A stretch of 64,000 bases of DNA from Bacillota bacterium (GTDB lineage: Bacteria; Bacillota; Clostridia; Peptostreptococcales; Acidaminobacteraceae), in the NCBI GenBank assembly GCA_025210655.1, contig JAOARG010000022.1, positions 42,877 through 106,876 on the forward strand, written 5' to 3'. This document shows, one piece after another, positions 52,437 through 64,000 of the stretch. A model generated the notes under the pieces. It was not told the origin of the DNA, did not search any database, and saw only the letters and a list, made by a program, of their open reading frames with translations. Made by a program: the position numbers and the translations under genes. Position 1 is the stretch's first letter, and each line of letters begins with the position of its first letter.

Positions 52437-53609
52437 ATGAAAAGTGTATGGATAGTATTTTTAGTAGTGGGTGTTTTAGTAGGCCTATACACTTACAAGG
52501 TCAGTGCATCAGAGAGAGTGATATATAATAATGAATTCTTAAATGAGAAGATGATGGAATCAGAAAATATGAATTCGGAGGTAACAGGTATGAAAGGATC
52601 TGTTGTTAGGGGTAACTTAGCACTTCCCGATAATCCTAATAAAGATTTAATCTTTGATAAAGATAAGTTAGAAGACTTATATCTAGCTGGAGGTTGCTTC
52701 TGGGGATTAGAAGCATATATGACAAGGGTTTATGGAGTATATGATGTTACATCAGGCTATGCAAATGGTGATACAGAAAATCCTAGTTATGAAGATTTGA
52801 TTTATAGAAATTCAGGTCATGCTGAGACAGTTCATATAAAATATGACCCAGAAAGAGTGGATATGGAAACTTTACTAGCTTACTACTTAAAAGTTGTAGA
52901 TCCAACTAGTTTAAATAATCAAGGTAATGATAGGGGTACGCAGTACAGAACAGGTATCTACTATACAGATGAAAGTCAAGTAGCTAGAATTGAAAAAGTA
53001 CTTTCTGAGGAACAAAGTAAATATGATAAAGCGATAGTAATAGAAGTTGAAAAACTTGAGCATTATTATCTAGCTGAAGAATATCACCAAGATTATTTAG
53101 AGAAAAATCCTAATGGATATTGTCATATTGATTTAAATGAGGTAAAAGAAACTTTAATTGATCCTAGTGATTATACTAAGCCGTCAGAAGAAAGTATTAA
53201 ATCTATGCTTACTGATTTACAGTTTAGGGTTACTCAGGAGGATGGAACGGAACCTTCTTTTAATAATAAGTATTGGGACAATAAAAAAGCGGGTATATAC
53301 GTTGATATAGTAACAGGTGAACCTCTATTTTCATCTAAAGACAAGTACAAGTCAGGTACAGGTTGGCCAAGTTTTGTTAAACCAATTTCTGAAGATGTAG
53401 TAACCTTAAGAAAAGATTTCAAACTTTTTAGTCCAAGGGTTGAAGTTAGATCAAGAGTAGGAGATAGTCACCTTGGCCATGTATTTGAAGATGGTCCAAG
53501 TGATAGGGGAGGATTAAGATATTGTATGAATTCAGCATCTATGAAATTTATAGCACTTGAAGAAATGGATGAAATGGGATACGGACATTTGAAACACTTA
53601 GTTGAATAA
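52437..53609 (+). CDS. msrAB: Membrane-anchored methionine sulfoxide reductase A/B fusion
   Basis: A 390-residue protein. An N-terminal anchor (3-20) is followed by a Met-containing linker, the MsrA domain (about 80-235: AGGCFWG with Cys87, resolving Cys in NGYCHI) and the MsrB domain (about 258-390: [19 protein letters not shown] and RYCMNSASM with catalytic Cys363). MsrA repairs the S and MsrB the R form of Met sulfoxide. The MsrB zinc cysteines are absent, as in many MsrAB. It lies 34 bases after its electron donor. Confidence 0.95.
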   Translation: MKSVWIVFLVVGVLVGLYTYKVSASERVIYNNEFLNEKMMESENMNSEVTGMKGSVVRGNLALPDNPNKDLIFDKDKLEDLYLAGGCFWGLEAYMTRVYGVYDVTSGYANGDTENPSYEDLIYRNSGHAETVHIKYDPERVDMETLLAYYLKVVDPTSLNNQGNDRGTQYRTGIYYTDESQVARIEKVLSEEQSKYDKAIVIEVEKLEHYYLAEEYHQDYLEKNPNGYCHIDLNEVKETLIDPSDYTKPSEESIKSMLTDLQFRVTQEDGTEPSFNNKYWDNKKAGIYVDIVTGEPLFSSKDKYKSGTGWPSFVKPISEDVVTLRKDFKLFSPRVEVRSRVGDSHLGHVFEDGPSDRGGLRYCMNSASMKFIALEEMDEMGYGHLKHLVE

Positions 53610-53629
53610 TAAATAAGATGGGTGATTAT

Positions 53630-54409
53630 ATGTATAAATTATTAATTGTTGATGATGAGCCTTTAGTTCGACGGGGGATAAAATCCCTCGTCGATTTTGA
53701 TACTTTAAATATTGGTGAGATAGAAGAGGCTGTAAATGGGGAAGATGCCTTAAATAAGTTCTTAGAAAATCCTCCAGATATAGTGCTGGCAGATATTAAT
53801 ATGCCCAAAATGGATGGACTTAGCTTTTCTGAAAAAGCGAAAAAAGCAAATCCTTCTGTTAAAATAGCACTTATTACAGGTTATGATTATTTTGATTACG
53901 CACTACAGGCAATAAAAATCGGAGTAGATGATTACATACTCAAACCAGTATCAAAAAGCGACGTACATGAAGTGCTGCAAAAGCTTATTGATAAAATTAA
54001 GGATAGTGGAACACAAAAAGAAATACAAAAAACGCTAAACACATTGTTAAGTGAAGAACAATTAGGTACAGAGGATACTTATAAAGAAGTAATTCAGGAG
54101 ATACTAGACAAAGAGATATCCAATAGCGAGTTTTCACTTAAAATGTTAAGCGATGCACTTGGATATAGCAGCGGTTATCTAAGTGGACTATTTAAAAAAT
54201 TATATGGTACAACCTTTAAAGAGTATTTAATTAAACAACGTATGGAGAAGGCAAAGCTTATGCTCCTTACAACAGACCTTAAAAATTACGAGATAGCTGA
54301 GTCTATAGGAATAAATGATGTGAATTATTTTAGTGCCAGATTTAAGAAAGTAGTTGGAGAATCACCTAAGCAGTACAAGGAGAGGGTGAGGAAGGCTGAT
54401 GATAAATAA
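53630..54409 (+). CDS. YesN-type response regulator (AraC output)
   Basis: A 259-residue regulator; ATG 53630 is used because GGGTGAT precedes it (53618 is in frame). Receiver domain 1-120 with Asp8-Asp9, phospho-acceptor Asp55 (ADINMPKMDG), Thr and Lys in YILKP; linker; C-terminal AraC HTH pair (about 160-255) with LSDALGYSSGYLSGLFKKLY-like sequence and NYFSARFKKVVGESP. Overlaps the sensor gene by 11 bases. Located directly after msrAB, which may be a target. Confidence 0.92.
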   Translation: MYKLLIVDDEPLVRRGIKSLVDFDTLNIGEIEEAVNGEDALNKFLENPPDIVLADINMPKMDGLSFSEKAKKANPSVKIALITGYDYFDYALQAIKIGVDDYILKPVSKSDVHEVLQKLIDKIKDSGTQKEIQKTLNTLLSEEQLGTEDTYKEVIQEILDKEISNSEFSLKMLSDALGYSSGYLSGLFKKLYGTTFKEYLIKQRMEKAKLMLLTTDLKNYEIAESIGINDVNYFSARFKKVVGESPKQYKERVRKADDK

Positions 54410-56108
54410 TAAAAAAATATTTAAAACATTGAAATTTCAAATTGCCCTATACTTTTTTATTGCAAGTATATTACTGATTTTTTTAGTTGGTATGATTGCC
54501 TATTATAGTACATCTTCGATAATATTAGAAAATCAACTAAATCATACTAAATCCTCAGTAGAGCAAAGTGGGCAATATATTGAAGTTTACTTAAAAAAGT
54601 TAAAAGCTCAGGCTGATGTTATAGCCAAGGATAGCAGTACAGTTGATTATTTACTAACCGGTGATGTAGATTCAAAGAATCATACCAGTGAGCTTATTCA
54701 TAATACTCTGACTACCGATACAGCATTGGAATCAGTAATAATTGTCGGAAAGAATGGTAGTATATTATCTAATGAGAAGGGCTTGGATATGTCAGTTTCA
54801 AGTGACATGATGAAGGAAAAATGGTATGTAAATGCTATTAACAGTGAAATGCCAGTTCTTACTTCTGCTAGGCAGCAGACCTTTACAATGGATAAGGATA
54901 CATGGGTAATATCTATAAGCCAAGAAATAAAACAGGGAGATGAAAATATAGGTGTTCTTCTTATGGACATTAGATATCAGGTAATTGAAGATTATCTGGT
55001 GAATATGAGTCTTGGACAAGATGGATATGCATTTATCATTAATGATCATATGGATGTAGTTTATCATCCAGATGTGTCATATTTTGAAGATATTGAGAAA
55101 AGGGATGACCTTGAAAACATTTACGGAAAATCCTTCGGATATGATAAAGAAATGGATATGCTTACCCATAAGTACAAAATAAATGGTTCCGATTGGACAC
55201 TGATTGGTCTTTCATCCCTTGATGAACTTAAAATAGTTAGAAGACAACTTATAGAAATCTTAGTACTTGCCAGTATGCTTATAGGTGTAATTGTTATTGG
55301 TTCAAGTTGGTTTATTGCTACAAGAATTTCAAGACCTATAAAAAGATTAGAAGAAGCCATGAATAGTTTTGACGAAGAAATGAAGCCCTTTATATCAGAT
55401 AAGAAGGATTGTAATGAAGTGGTAGGTTTAGGGCATCATTATAATTCTATGATTGATACAATAAAAAATCTTATGTTAGAAATTAAAGAAAATGAGACTT
55501 ATTTAAGAAATTATGAAATAAATGCACTTCATAGTCAGATAAATCCCCACTTTCTTTACAATACACTTGATACAATAGTATGGATGGCGGAGTTTAACGA
55601 TAGTGAAAAAGTTATAGCAGTAACTAAATCCTTAGCACAATTTTTTAGACTTTCCTTAAGTAAAGGAAAAGAAAAAATAACACTAAAAGAAGAACTTGAG
55701 CATGTAAGGCAGTATTTATTTATACAAAAACAAAGATACGATGATCAGCTCAATTATGAAATATTAGCCGATGAAGATATAGAAGAAATGGAAGTACCTA
55801 AAATAATACTCCAACCAATTGTAGAAAATGCCCTATATCACGGCATAAGAGAAAAGGGAGAAGCTGGTCATATCCAGATAGAAACAAAATCAGAAGATGA
55901 AGAGGTTCAAATCATAATATCAGATGATGGAGTAGGGTTTGATGTAAATGAACCAAAAAAAGAAAAAGTAAAATTAGGTGGAGTAGGAATAACAAATGTA
56001 AATCAAAGACTAAAACTATACTATGGTGATAAGTACGGAGTAAAAATTGACTCTCAAATAGGAAAGGGCACTGTTGTAATATTGACCCTACCAAAAGAAA
56101 AAATCTGA
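54399..56108 (+). CDS. YesM-type sensor histidine kinase
   Basis: A 569-residue kinase. Helix 1 is at ~14-35, an extracellular dCache-like domain at ~36-285 (WYVNAI, GVLLMDIRY, GYAFIIND), helix 2 at ~290-310, HAMP, then the His_kinase domain with LHSQINPHFLYNTLD (phospho-acceptor His in NPHFLYN) and HATPase with ILQPIVENALYHGI and DDGVGF. Pairs with the YesN-type regulator. Ligand unknown; the pocket lacks the Arg-x-Trp amino-acid signature. Confidence 0.92.
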   Translation: MINNKKIFKTLKFQIALYFFIASILLIFLVGMIAYYSTSSIILENQLNHTKSSVEQSGQYIEVYLKKLKAQADVIAKDSSTVDYLLTGDVDSKNHTSELIHNTLTTDTALESVIIVGKNGSILSNEKGLDMSVSSDMMKEKWYVNAINSEMPVLTSARQQTFTMDKDTWVISISQEIKQGDENIGVLLMDIRYQVIEDYLVNMSLGQDGYAFIINDHMDVVYHPDVSYFEDIEKRDDLENIYGKSFGYDKEMDMLTHKYKINGSDWTLIGLSSLDELKIVRRQLIEILVLASMLIGVIVIGSSWFIATRISRPIKRLEEAMNSFDEEMKPFISDKKDCNEVVGLGHHYNSMIDTIKNLMLEIKENETYLRNYEINALHSQINPHFLYNTLDTIVWMAEFNDSEKVIAVTKSLAQFFRLSLSKGKEKITLKEELEHVRQYLFIQKQRYDDQLNYEILADEDIEEMEVPKIILQPIVENALYHGIREKGEAGHIQIETKSEDEEVQIIISDDGVGFDVNEPKKEKVKLGGVGITNVNQRLKLYYGDKYGVKIDSQIGKGTVVILTLPKEKI

Positions 56109-56119
56109 ATAATACTCCT

Positions 56120-56385
56120 TAACAGTCGTGAGTAGTGTTCGCTTTGCTCTTGGGTAGTGCTGAAGATGCGTTCCTACTTCAGCGAGTAGAGATTGCTTGG
56201 CAATCAGCATGGTTAGTTCACATACGTAAACTTTAATTTTAAAAAGTTCTTATTTAAATCATTTTACGTTGGTAAAATTTCATTGCTGATTGATTTATCA
56301 ATCTCTACTCACAAAAGCAAGTATTAGATTTTGTACTACCCGCGGAGCACTCTCAGTGAATGTAATGAGCACTATTCAACTTTTC
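56120..56385. repeat. Hairpin-ladder palindromic element
   Basis: Spine pairs GCGAGTAGAGATTG/CAATCTCTACTC, GGGTAGTGC with ACTACCCGC, GAGTAGTG with CACTATTC, and CAGCA/TGCTG. Side hairpins include GATTG/CAATC on both arms at the same level, TGAAG/CTTCA, ACAAAA/TTTTGT, and apical ACGTAAA/TTTACGT. A CTTTCGGAAAG-containing region follows. The gap to 56653 has no gene; the last 100 bases are the helicase leader with a T-rich hairpin at ~56620. Confidence 0.65.
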
Positions 56386-56653
56386 TTCAGAAAAGTATCC
56401 AAGGAAATTTTCCTTTCGGAAAGATACTTTATATAAGGAATATTTAAAAACTTTTGTTTCGTGGGAGATGTTTAGTTACATATAGATTGCAAAGCTATTG
56501 TATATATGATAATATATGTGCTTGGTAGGATATAGAGAAAAAATTAGAAATTTATGGATATAAAAGCGTGAAGTATGTATAGGCTATATTGTAGTCTTAG
56601 ATGTTACTTGCATTTTTATATCTTTTTTCTTATAAAAAAGAAGGCAGGTAATT

Positions 56654-58099
56654 ATGAAATTTAATCATTATAAATTAGGCAGTGATATACTTAAGGCATT
56701 GGATGTTTTGGGATATAATAAAGCTACGGATGTTCAAGAAAAGGTCATTCCTTTGGTCTTGGATGGAAGGGATGTTATTGTAAAATCTCAGACAGGAAGT
56801 GGTAAAACAGCTTCATTTGCTATTCCGATAGGTGAGAGTATTGAGTGGGATGAAAATAAACCCCAAGCACTTATTTTAACACCCACTAGGGAACTTGCAA
56901 TCCAAGTAAAAGAAGAACTTTTTAATATAGGTAGATATAAAAGAATTAAGGTTAACTGTGTATATGGAAAGTCGCCTATAAGAAAGCAAATTCGACAGTT
57001 AAGTGAAAAAACTCACGCTGTTGTTGCAACACCAGGAAGGCTTTTAGATCATATCGATAGAGGAACTATAGATCTTTCGAAAATCAAATTTCTGGTTCTT
57101 GATGAAGCTGATGAAATGTTGAACATGGGATTTTTAGAGGATGTCAATACTATTATTAGCAAACTTCCTAAAAATAGAATCACTATGTTACTTTCAGCGA
57201 CTATGTCTAAGGCAATTCAAGATATTTGTGATAAAAATATGAATAGTCCTGAATACGTAGATGTGGTTAATGAGAATGATAACAGAGAAAAAATAGCGCA
57301 AGAAGTCTATCAAGTAAATAATAATCAGAAAAAGCAGCTGTTAAAAGATATAGCAGTTATTTTTAATCCAGACAGTTGTATTATATTTTGTAATACTAAA
57401 TTAAAAGTTGAAGAAGTATATAAGGATTTTAAAAAATTAACTTATCATTGCAATAGAATACATGGTGGAATGGAACAAGATGAAAGAATAAAGGTTATGA
57501 ATAATTTTAAAAAAGGACATTATAGATATCTTATTGCAACAGATGTAGCTGCTAGGGGCATAGATGTTGATAATGTATCCTTAGTGGTAAATTATGATTT
57601 TCCTTTAGATAAAGAAAATTATGTCCATAGAATAGGTAGAACAGGAAGAAAGAACAACTCCGGAAATGCAGTATCTTTCATTAATGAAAGGGAAATTAAA
57701 TACATTAATGAAATAGAGGATAGTTTTGATTATAAAATGACTTATAAAGACTATCCTTGTGAAGATTTAGTATCATCCTTAAAAGATAAATTCGAAGAAA
57801 AAATGAACTTAAAACCAAAGTATAAGGAAACTAAAAACGATAAACTAAATAAAAATATTCTTAAGCTTCATATAAATGCGGGTAAAAAAACTAAAATGAG
57901 AACAGTAGATATTGTAGGAACACTTTGTAATATAGATGGAATGTCTTCAGAAGACATTGGAATAATAAATGTATATGATATATCAACATATGTAGAAATC
58001 TTAAATGGTAAAGGTGAAATGGTATTAGACGTACTTCAAAGTAAAACAATAAAGGGTAGAATTAGAAAAGTTAGTCGTGCTGGATTTGATAGGGGATAG
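56654..58099 (+). CDS. dbpA: DEAD-box RNA helicase, DbpA/YxiN type
   Basis: A 481-residue helicase, the size of Bacillus YxiN. Motif I SQTGSGKT, II DEAD, III SAT, VI HRIGRTGR; the Q motif precedes them. The C-terminal ~75 residues (about 405-481) form the DbpA RNA-recognition domain (LHINAGKKTKMRTVDIVGTL), which directs the enzyme to hairpin 92 of 23S rRNA during large-subunit assembly. Start after AAGGCAGG. Confidence 0.9.
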   Translation: MKFNHYKLGSDILKALDVLGYNKATDVQEKVIPLVLDGRDVIVKSQTGSGKTASFAIPIGESIEWDENKPQALILTPTRELAIQVKEELFNIGRYKRIKVNCVYGKSPIRKQIRQLSEKTHAVVATPGRLLDHIDRGTIDLSKIKFLVLDEADEMLNMGFLEDVNTIISKLPKNRITMLLSATMSKAIQDICDKNMNSPEYVDVVNENDNREKIAQEVYQVNNNQKKQLLKDIAVIFNPDSCIIFCNTKLKVEEVYKDFKKLTYHCNRIHGGMEQDERIKVMNNFKKGHYRYLIATDVAARGIDVDNVSLVVNYDFPLDKENYVHRIGRTGRKNNSGNAVSFINEREIKYINEIEDSFDYKMTYKDYPCEDLVSSLKDKFEEKMNLKPKYKETKNDKLNKNILKLHINAGKKTKMRTVDIVGTLCNIDGMSSEDIGIINVYDISTYVEILNGKGEMVLDVLQSKTIKGRIRKVSRAGFDRG

Positions 58100-58299
58100 A
58101 TAATAATTGGGGTCAGATACAATAATAAATCAATCTGATTTTGACGGAGAAGTGTATTTAGGGAAAGCGGAAAATAAGGGTATAAAATCAACAAATCCCA
58201 TAGAACTTAGAGGAATTGTTGATTTTTATTTTTTTGCTCATATTGATTTGAAAAATTCATGATAGGGTCAGAAGTCAATCAGCTCATTTTCGAGTTTAT

Positions 58300-58529
58300 C
58301 TTAAAAGTTAATTCTTAGAAATAAATTAAAGGAAATTGTAATAAAATAGGCTAAAAATTTCGAACCATTATTTTACAGTAAATCCTGCGGAATATAGAAA
58401 TACAGCCGTGTAGAGATAAATGCAAAGAAATTCAAAAGAAAATAAAACACTTAATAAGAATCTGTGAATGTGTTGAAAATACACATTTTTTGAGGTACAA
58501 TGGTCATGAAGAATGTCCATTTTAGGATG
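58300..58529 (+). promoter_or_regulatory. Probable CRISPR leader
   Basis: AT-rich, gene-free sequence directly before the first repeat. Repeats decay at the opposite end of the array, so the leader with its promoter and integration signals should be here. Exact limits are not defined. Confidence 0.5.
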
Positions 58530-60009
58530 GTTAAACAAGAACATGAGATGTATTGAAATAGAAATTAAGAAGAATAGCAGGTGGAGATACTTATACGTTA
58601 AACAAGAACATGAGATGTATTGAAATCACCTTAGAAGCTTCTCGCCTTTGTTGTTTTTTTCAAGTTAAACAAGAACATGAGATGTATTGAAATATTGGTT
58701 CTTGAGATATGAACTCAAACTCATATTCGTTAAACAAGAACATGAGATGTATTGAAATTCATATTAGCACCCTCCAATTAACAATATTCTAATTGTTAAA
58801 CAAGAACATGAGATGTATTGAAATATAGTCTGATGTAACATATACCTCGGTTCCTAATTTTGTTAAACAAGAACATGAGATGTATTGAAATGGAATGAAG
58901 AACAAGAAAATGAAAAAATATTAATTAGTTAAACAAGAACATGAGATGTATTGAAATAAATAAAAAACAATAAACTCTCTCATAGCTACCTCCGTTAAAC
59001 AAGAACATGAGATGTATTGAAATTTATTATAAATACCGAAAATTTTTGGCTGTCTTTTGGTTAAACAAGAACATGAGATGTATTGAAATGCTAATTTGTA
59101 GTAAAGCCTTACTGAATGAGATGGGTTAAACAAGAACATGAGATGTATTGAAATTTTTCTTGGCACATATCAATTACCTTTTGTTGCTCGGGTTAAACAA
59201 GAACATGAGATGTATTGAAATGGCTTGTATATCGCACCTTGTTCGGGTTCTCTAAGGTTAAACAAGAACATGAGATGTATTGAAATTGTCTAGCATCTTC
59301 ATTGCGTACTCTTGCATCTTTGGTTAAACAAGAACATGAGATGTATTGAAATTCTGTCTAAGAATATCCCAGTATTCTTTCGGTTCAAAGTTAAACAAGA
59401 ACATGAGATGTATTGAAATCAAAATAAGAACACCTGAAGAATGTGCCCATATACTGTTAAACAAGAACATGAGATGTATTGAAATGCTATTATTTTGTCA
59501 AGGTCTGCATCTGGAATGTCAGTTAAACAAGAACATGAGATGTATTGAAATTAATTAACAAGGGTAAATCATACTTTCGATATAAGTTAAACAAGAACAT
59601 GAGATGTATTGAAATCATTAACATTTACATCACTTTGAATATCTAACTTTGGTTAAACAAGAACATGAGATGTATTGAAATGATACTGCTCTTATTAGTC
59701 CTATTTCTTCCTTTATAGTTAAACAAGAACATTAGATGTATTGAAATTGGTAAAAGAGATGATATCTCTGGAGACGAAATATAGTTAAACAAGAACATGA
59801 GATGTATTGAAATAGAATACCAAAGGCCATGTTTATTTGGAAGTGTAGTTAAACAAGAACATGAGATGTATTGAAATGAAGGTCCGAGGCTTAATGTCGT
59901 TATAACATCATTAGTTAAACAAGAACATTAGATGTATTGAAATTACTTGCAATTTGTTCTTTCATTGTTTGGTTTTCTAGTTAAACAAGAACATGAAATG
60001 TACTAAAAT
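58530..60009 (+). CRISPR. CRISPR array, 23 repeats and 22 spacers
   Basis: 30-base repeats begin GTTAAACAAG and end GTATTGAAAT, a type I-B-like form with ATTGAAA(T) 3' end. First repeat 58530-58559, last 59980-60009. Spacers are 34-37 bases, all different. Repeats at 59718 and 59914 have one change (ACATTAG for ACATGAG) and the last is degenerate (ATGAAATGTACTAAAAT), which sets the leader end on the left. Cas6, encoded downstream, would cleave the transcript near the repeat 3' end, leaving an 8-base ATTGAAAT tag. Confidence 0.98.
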
Positions 60010-60264
60010 AAATCAAAAGTATTGTTAACCAAGCAGCTAAGCTACTTAGGTAACGTGGTAAGAACAATAGTTTATTTATGTGTATCCAAAATGGTATTAA
60101 TTATGATATAGTACTATTAACAGTAAGAATCACTGATGCACCTGTAATATGATAGTGTTTTAATTTGATATTCAATAAATTTTAAGAAAACTGTATAGAA
60201 GGTATGATTAAACTAATCCTTATAACATAAAATGTTGTGGGGATTTTTTGCTTTTTTTTTGGAG

Positions 60265-61245
60265 GTGAGGAAGATAAGTAAAAATTATAAAATTGGTAAA
60301 ATGATTGAGTATTTAAAGGTGCATGATATTGTTTCTAGAGAAGAACTTGCTTTATATTTATGTAGTAATAAGAAGACTATATCAGGATACGTAGGGGATA
60401 TAAATTCCAGTGGGATGTACTTCATTGATTCTATTAGTGGTCCTAATGGAGGATATAGGCTGAACAAAAAGAATTTAGGCAAAGAATTGTATTTTGATGC
60501 CAGTGAAATAAATAGTTTGATGATTGCAAATAAAATCATTAGAGAAGAATGTTCAGAGATTTATCCAGAATTTGATAGTTTGTGTGCCAAGATTGGTAAG
60601 TTTAATTATTTAAATGATAGCCTTGAGGAATCTATAATTATAAAGTCTTTTAAAAGTATTTCTGATGATTATGAAACTAGAAAAAAACAAGAAAAGATTG
60701 ATACGGCAATTATAAATCAGTGCAAAATCTATATATATGAGTACAAAAGAATTAATAAAAGAGAAAGAGAATCAGAGAAGAGAGTAATACATCCTTATGC
60801 AGTTATTAATTATAGGTCATCTTTATATTTGGTTGGCTTTTGTGAATTGAGAAAAGATCTAAGATTTTTTAAGCTAGATAGATTAAAAAAATTTAAAGTT
60901 AGTGAAGAGAAATTTGTTAAAGATATTGATTATACTAATGAAGATTTGTTGAAATCTTGTATTGGAATTCACAGGGGAAAGAGTTTTGAACTTAAGCTGA
61001 TTGTCAGATTTCCATTTGATGAAATTATTAGCGAAAAGATATGGACTGATGATCAGGTTATAAATAGATTGGATGATGACTCTATTGAGTTTATAGGGAC
61101 TATGGAAGGAGAAGAAGAGATAATTACTTGGCTTTTATCTATGAAAGATAAAGTAGATATTATATCACCTAAGTATATAAAGGATGAATATGGAAAAGTT
61201 TTAGGAAATATTTTAGAAAATTATAATAAGACCCGAAATCGGTAA
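60265..61245 (+). CDS. WYL-domain transcriptional regulator of the CRISPR locus
   Basis: About 326 residues. The N-terminus is a DeoR/HTH_11-like winged helix (KMIEYLKVHDIVSREELALYL); the middle and C-terminal parts form a WYL domain (IHPYAVINYRSSLYLVGFC, FKLDRLKKF) that binds ligands such as nucleotides or nucleic acid in related regulators. Start is unclear: the frame is open from 60232; GTG 60265 overlaps its GGAGGTGAGG site, whose best spacing would give an ATA at 60274. Lies between array and cas6, so a role in cas control is likely. Confidence 0.85.
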   Translation: MRKISKNYKIGKMIEYLKVHDIVSREELALYLCSNKKTISGYVGDINSSGMYFIDSISGPNGGYRLNKKNLGKELYFDASEINSLMIANKIIREECSEIYPEFDSLCAKIGKFNYLNDSLEESIIIKSFKSISDDYETRKKQEKIDTAIINQCKIYIYEYKRINKRERESEKRVIHPYAVINYRSSLYLVGFCELRKDLRFFKLDRLKKFKVSEEKFVKDIDYTNEDLLKSCIGIHRGKSFELKLIVRFPFDEIISEKIWTDDQVINRLDDDSIEFIGTMEGEEEIITWLLSMKDKVDIISPKYIKDEYGKVLGNILENYNKTRNR

Positions 61246-61310
61246 CTTATTATGTTTAAAATATCATTAAATCAAAAGAAATGATTTAAAAAATAGAAAG
61301 GAGGAAAGAA

Positions 61311-61994
61311 ATGAAGTATTTTGAAATTAGTAATACTGTGTATTTAAAAAAGGATATTTCCTCTTTAGGAATACACAATAACTTATCACGATTAATTAAT
61401 TATTCTATGAAAAAAAGAGAATATTTAAAAAGTCTTCATGCTGAGAAGAATATCAAAATGTATTGTTTTGATTATCTGTATCCTAGAGAGGAAGATAGGA
61501 TATACAAAAAAGGTAGGGTATATGTTTTTAGATTAAGAACCCCAATTAAGAAGATTGCAGAAGAAATGTCCAGGGCTATTTCTATTACCGAAAATGATGA
61601 TATAAAGGTTTTAGGCTCTAACATGATGGTGAAAAGGTACACTCCAAGGTTGCAGTTATACACTGCAACGCCGATTATTTGTACATTAGGTAAGAAAAAC
61701 TGGACTATAGAAGATGGTATGGATTTATTAGAAGAAAAAATTGAAAAAAACCTTGTATCTAAATATAGACTATTTTACGAAGAAGAGCCTGAGAAGACAT
61801 CGGATTTTATTAGTTATATTGAAAAAAAGAACAAGAAGAACTTAGTACTTGATTATAAAGATGGGAAACTATTAGGCAATAAGATTCAGCTTGAGTTTAA
61901 CACTGATGATACATCAGTGAAAATGTCATATCTTTCTTATACTACAGGTCTTCTTGAAAAATCGTCAAGTCTAGGGACTGGATTTTGTATTTAG
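61311..61994 (+). CDS. cas6: CRISPR endoribonuclease Cas6
   Basis: A 227-residue Cas6 starting after AAAGGAGG. Tandem ferredoxin-like folds are suggested, with a C-terminal Gly-rich motif (GLLEKSSSLGTGFCI) that contacts the repeat RNA; a His near residue 22 (GIHNNLSR) is the best catalytic candidate. It processes the pre-crRNA at the repeats of the array upstream. The protein ends right after GFCI, somewhat shorter than average. 12 bases before cas8b. Confidence 0.93.
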   Translation: MKYFEISNTVYLKKDISSLGIHNNLSRLINYSMKKREYLKSLHAEKNIKMYCFDYLYPREEDRIYKKGRVYVFRLRTPIKKIAEEMSRAISITENDDIKVLGSNMMVKRYTPRLQLYTATPIICTLGKKNWTIEDGMDLLEEKIEKNLVSKYRLFYEEEPEKTSDFISYIEKKNKKNLVLDYKDGKLLGNKIQLEFNTDDTSVKMSYLSYTTGLLEKSSSLGTGFCI

Positions 61995-62006
61995 GGAGGT
62001 GAACAA

Positions 62007-64000
<1,994 letters not shown>

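Noticed and set aside
58107..58262. 51-codon frame from a TTG after dbpA, ending ELRGIVDFYFFAHIDLKNS
   Set aside because: It has some protein-like character but no ribosome-binding site, no recognised family and a short length; not strong enough to list as a gene.
58921..59166. Minus-strand open frame across the CRISPR array
   Set aside because: It is translated CRISPR repeat (a recurrent FQYISCSCL pattern), not a gene. The same holds for the plus-strand frame at 59346-59558.

Overview
The window is AT-rich, codes densely, and uses strong GGAGG-type ribosome-binding sites with frequent TTG and GTG starts. With PBSX-like phage genes, a CIRCE element, YesM/YesN-type signalling and type I-B CRISPR genes, this points to an anaerobic member of the Clostridia. 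Several amino-acid-type Cache chemoreceptors would suit an amino-acid fermenter of the Peptostreptococcaceae/Tissierellales kind, but that placement is inference.

Layout. Bases 1-6440 hold the end of a prophage or phage-tail-like element: tail fibre/receptor-binding genes, a coiled-coil protein, an XkdX-like mini-protein, an XhlA-like protein, a holin and an amidase endolysin. Bases 6870-23850 are mostly ordinary chromosome: nitroreductase, htpG with a perfect CIRCE, a HAD phosphatase, panE, an OmpR-type two-component system whose sensor has a His/Met-rich loop, a peptidoglycan-binding protein, a chemoreceptor, a GDT1-family cation transporter with an added Cys cluster, a lipoprotein, a GyrI-like protein, a DEDDh exonuclease and a secreted beta-helix protein. 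Bases 24260-31471 carry a tandem pair of dCache chemoreceptors (split by a 2-hydroxyacid dehydrogenase) and a diguanylate cyclase. Bases 31515-45926 carry prfC, a flavodoxin-phosphatase-membrane protein-arsC group, a secreted transglutaminase, a flavocytochrome, a PrsA-type foldase, an ArsP-like permease with its thioredoxin partner, rlmD, a second diguanylate cyclase and an AIM24-family protein. Bases 45968-49350 form a TPP-riboswitch operon thiW-purF-thiC on the minus strand. Bases 50989-53609 are an extracytoplasmic methionine-sulfoxide repair operon (ccdA, TlpA-like thioredoxin, msrAB), followed by a YesN/YesM pair and a DbpA-type RNA helicase. Bases 58530-60009 are a CRISPR array (23 repeats, 22 spacers), followed by a WYL regulator, cas6, cas8b and the start of cas7 (type I-B), cut off by the right edge.

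The most unusual content is non-coding. Four intergenic regions (about 5232-5398, 10545-10775, 26233-26645 and 56120-56385) fold on paper into the same architecture: a long palindromic spine broken at intervals by small hairpins on both arms, like a ladder of stacked four-way junctions, with the architecture shared and the sequence not. The 26 kb copy is flanked by two identical 25-bp terminator hairpins. A second, sequence-related repeat family occupies 6440-6870, 15711-15750 and 35141-35998, including two 240-bp direct repeats and five 70-bp tandem units. The other strong observation is a full internal ribosome-binding site and start codon inside cas8b, expected to give a separate Cas11b small subunit.
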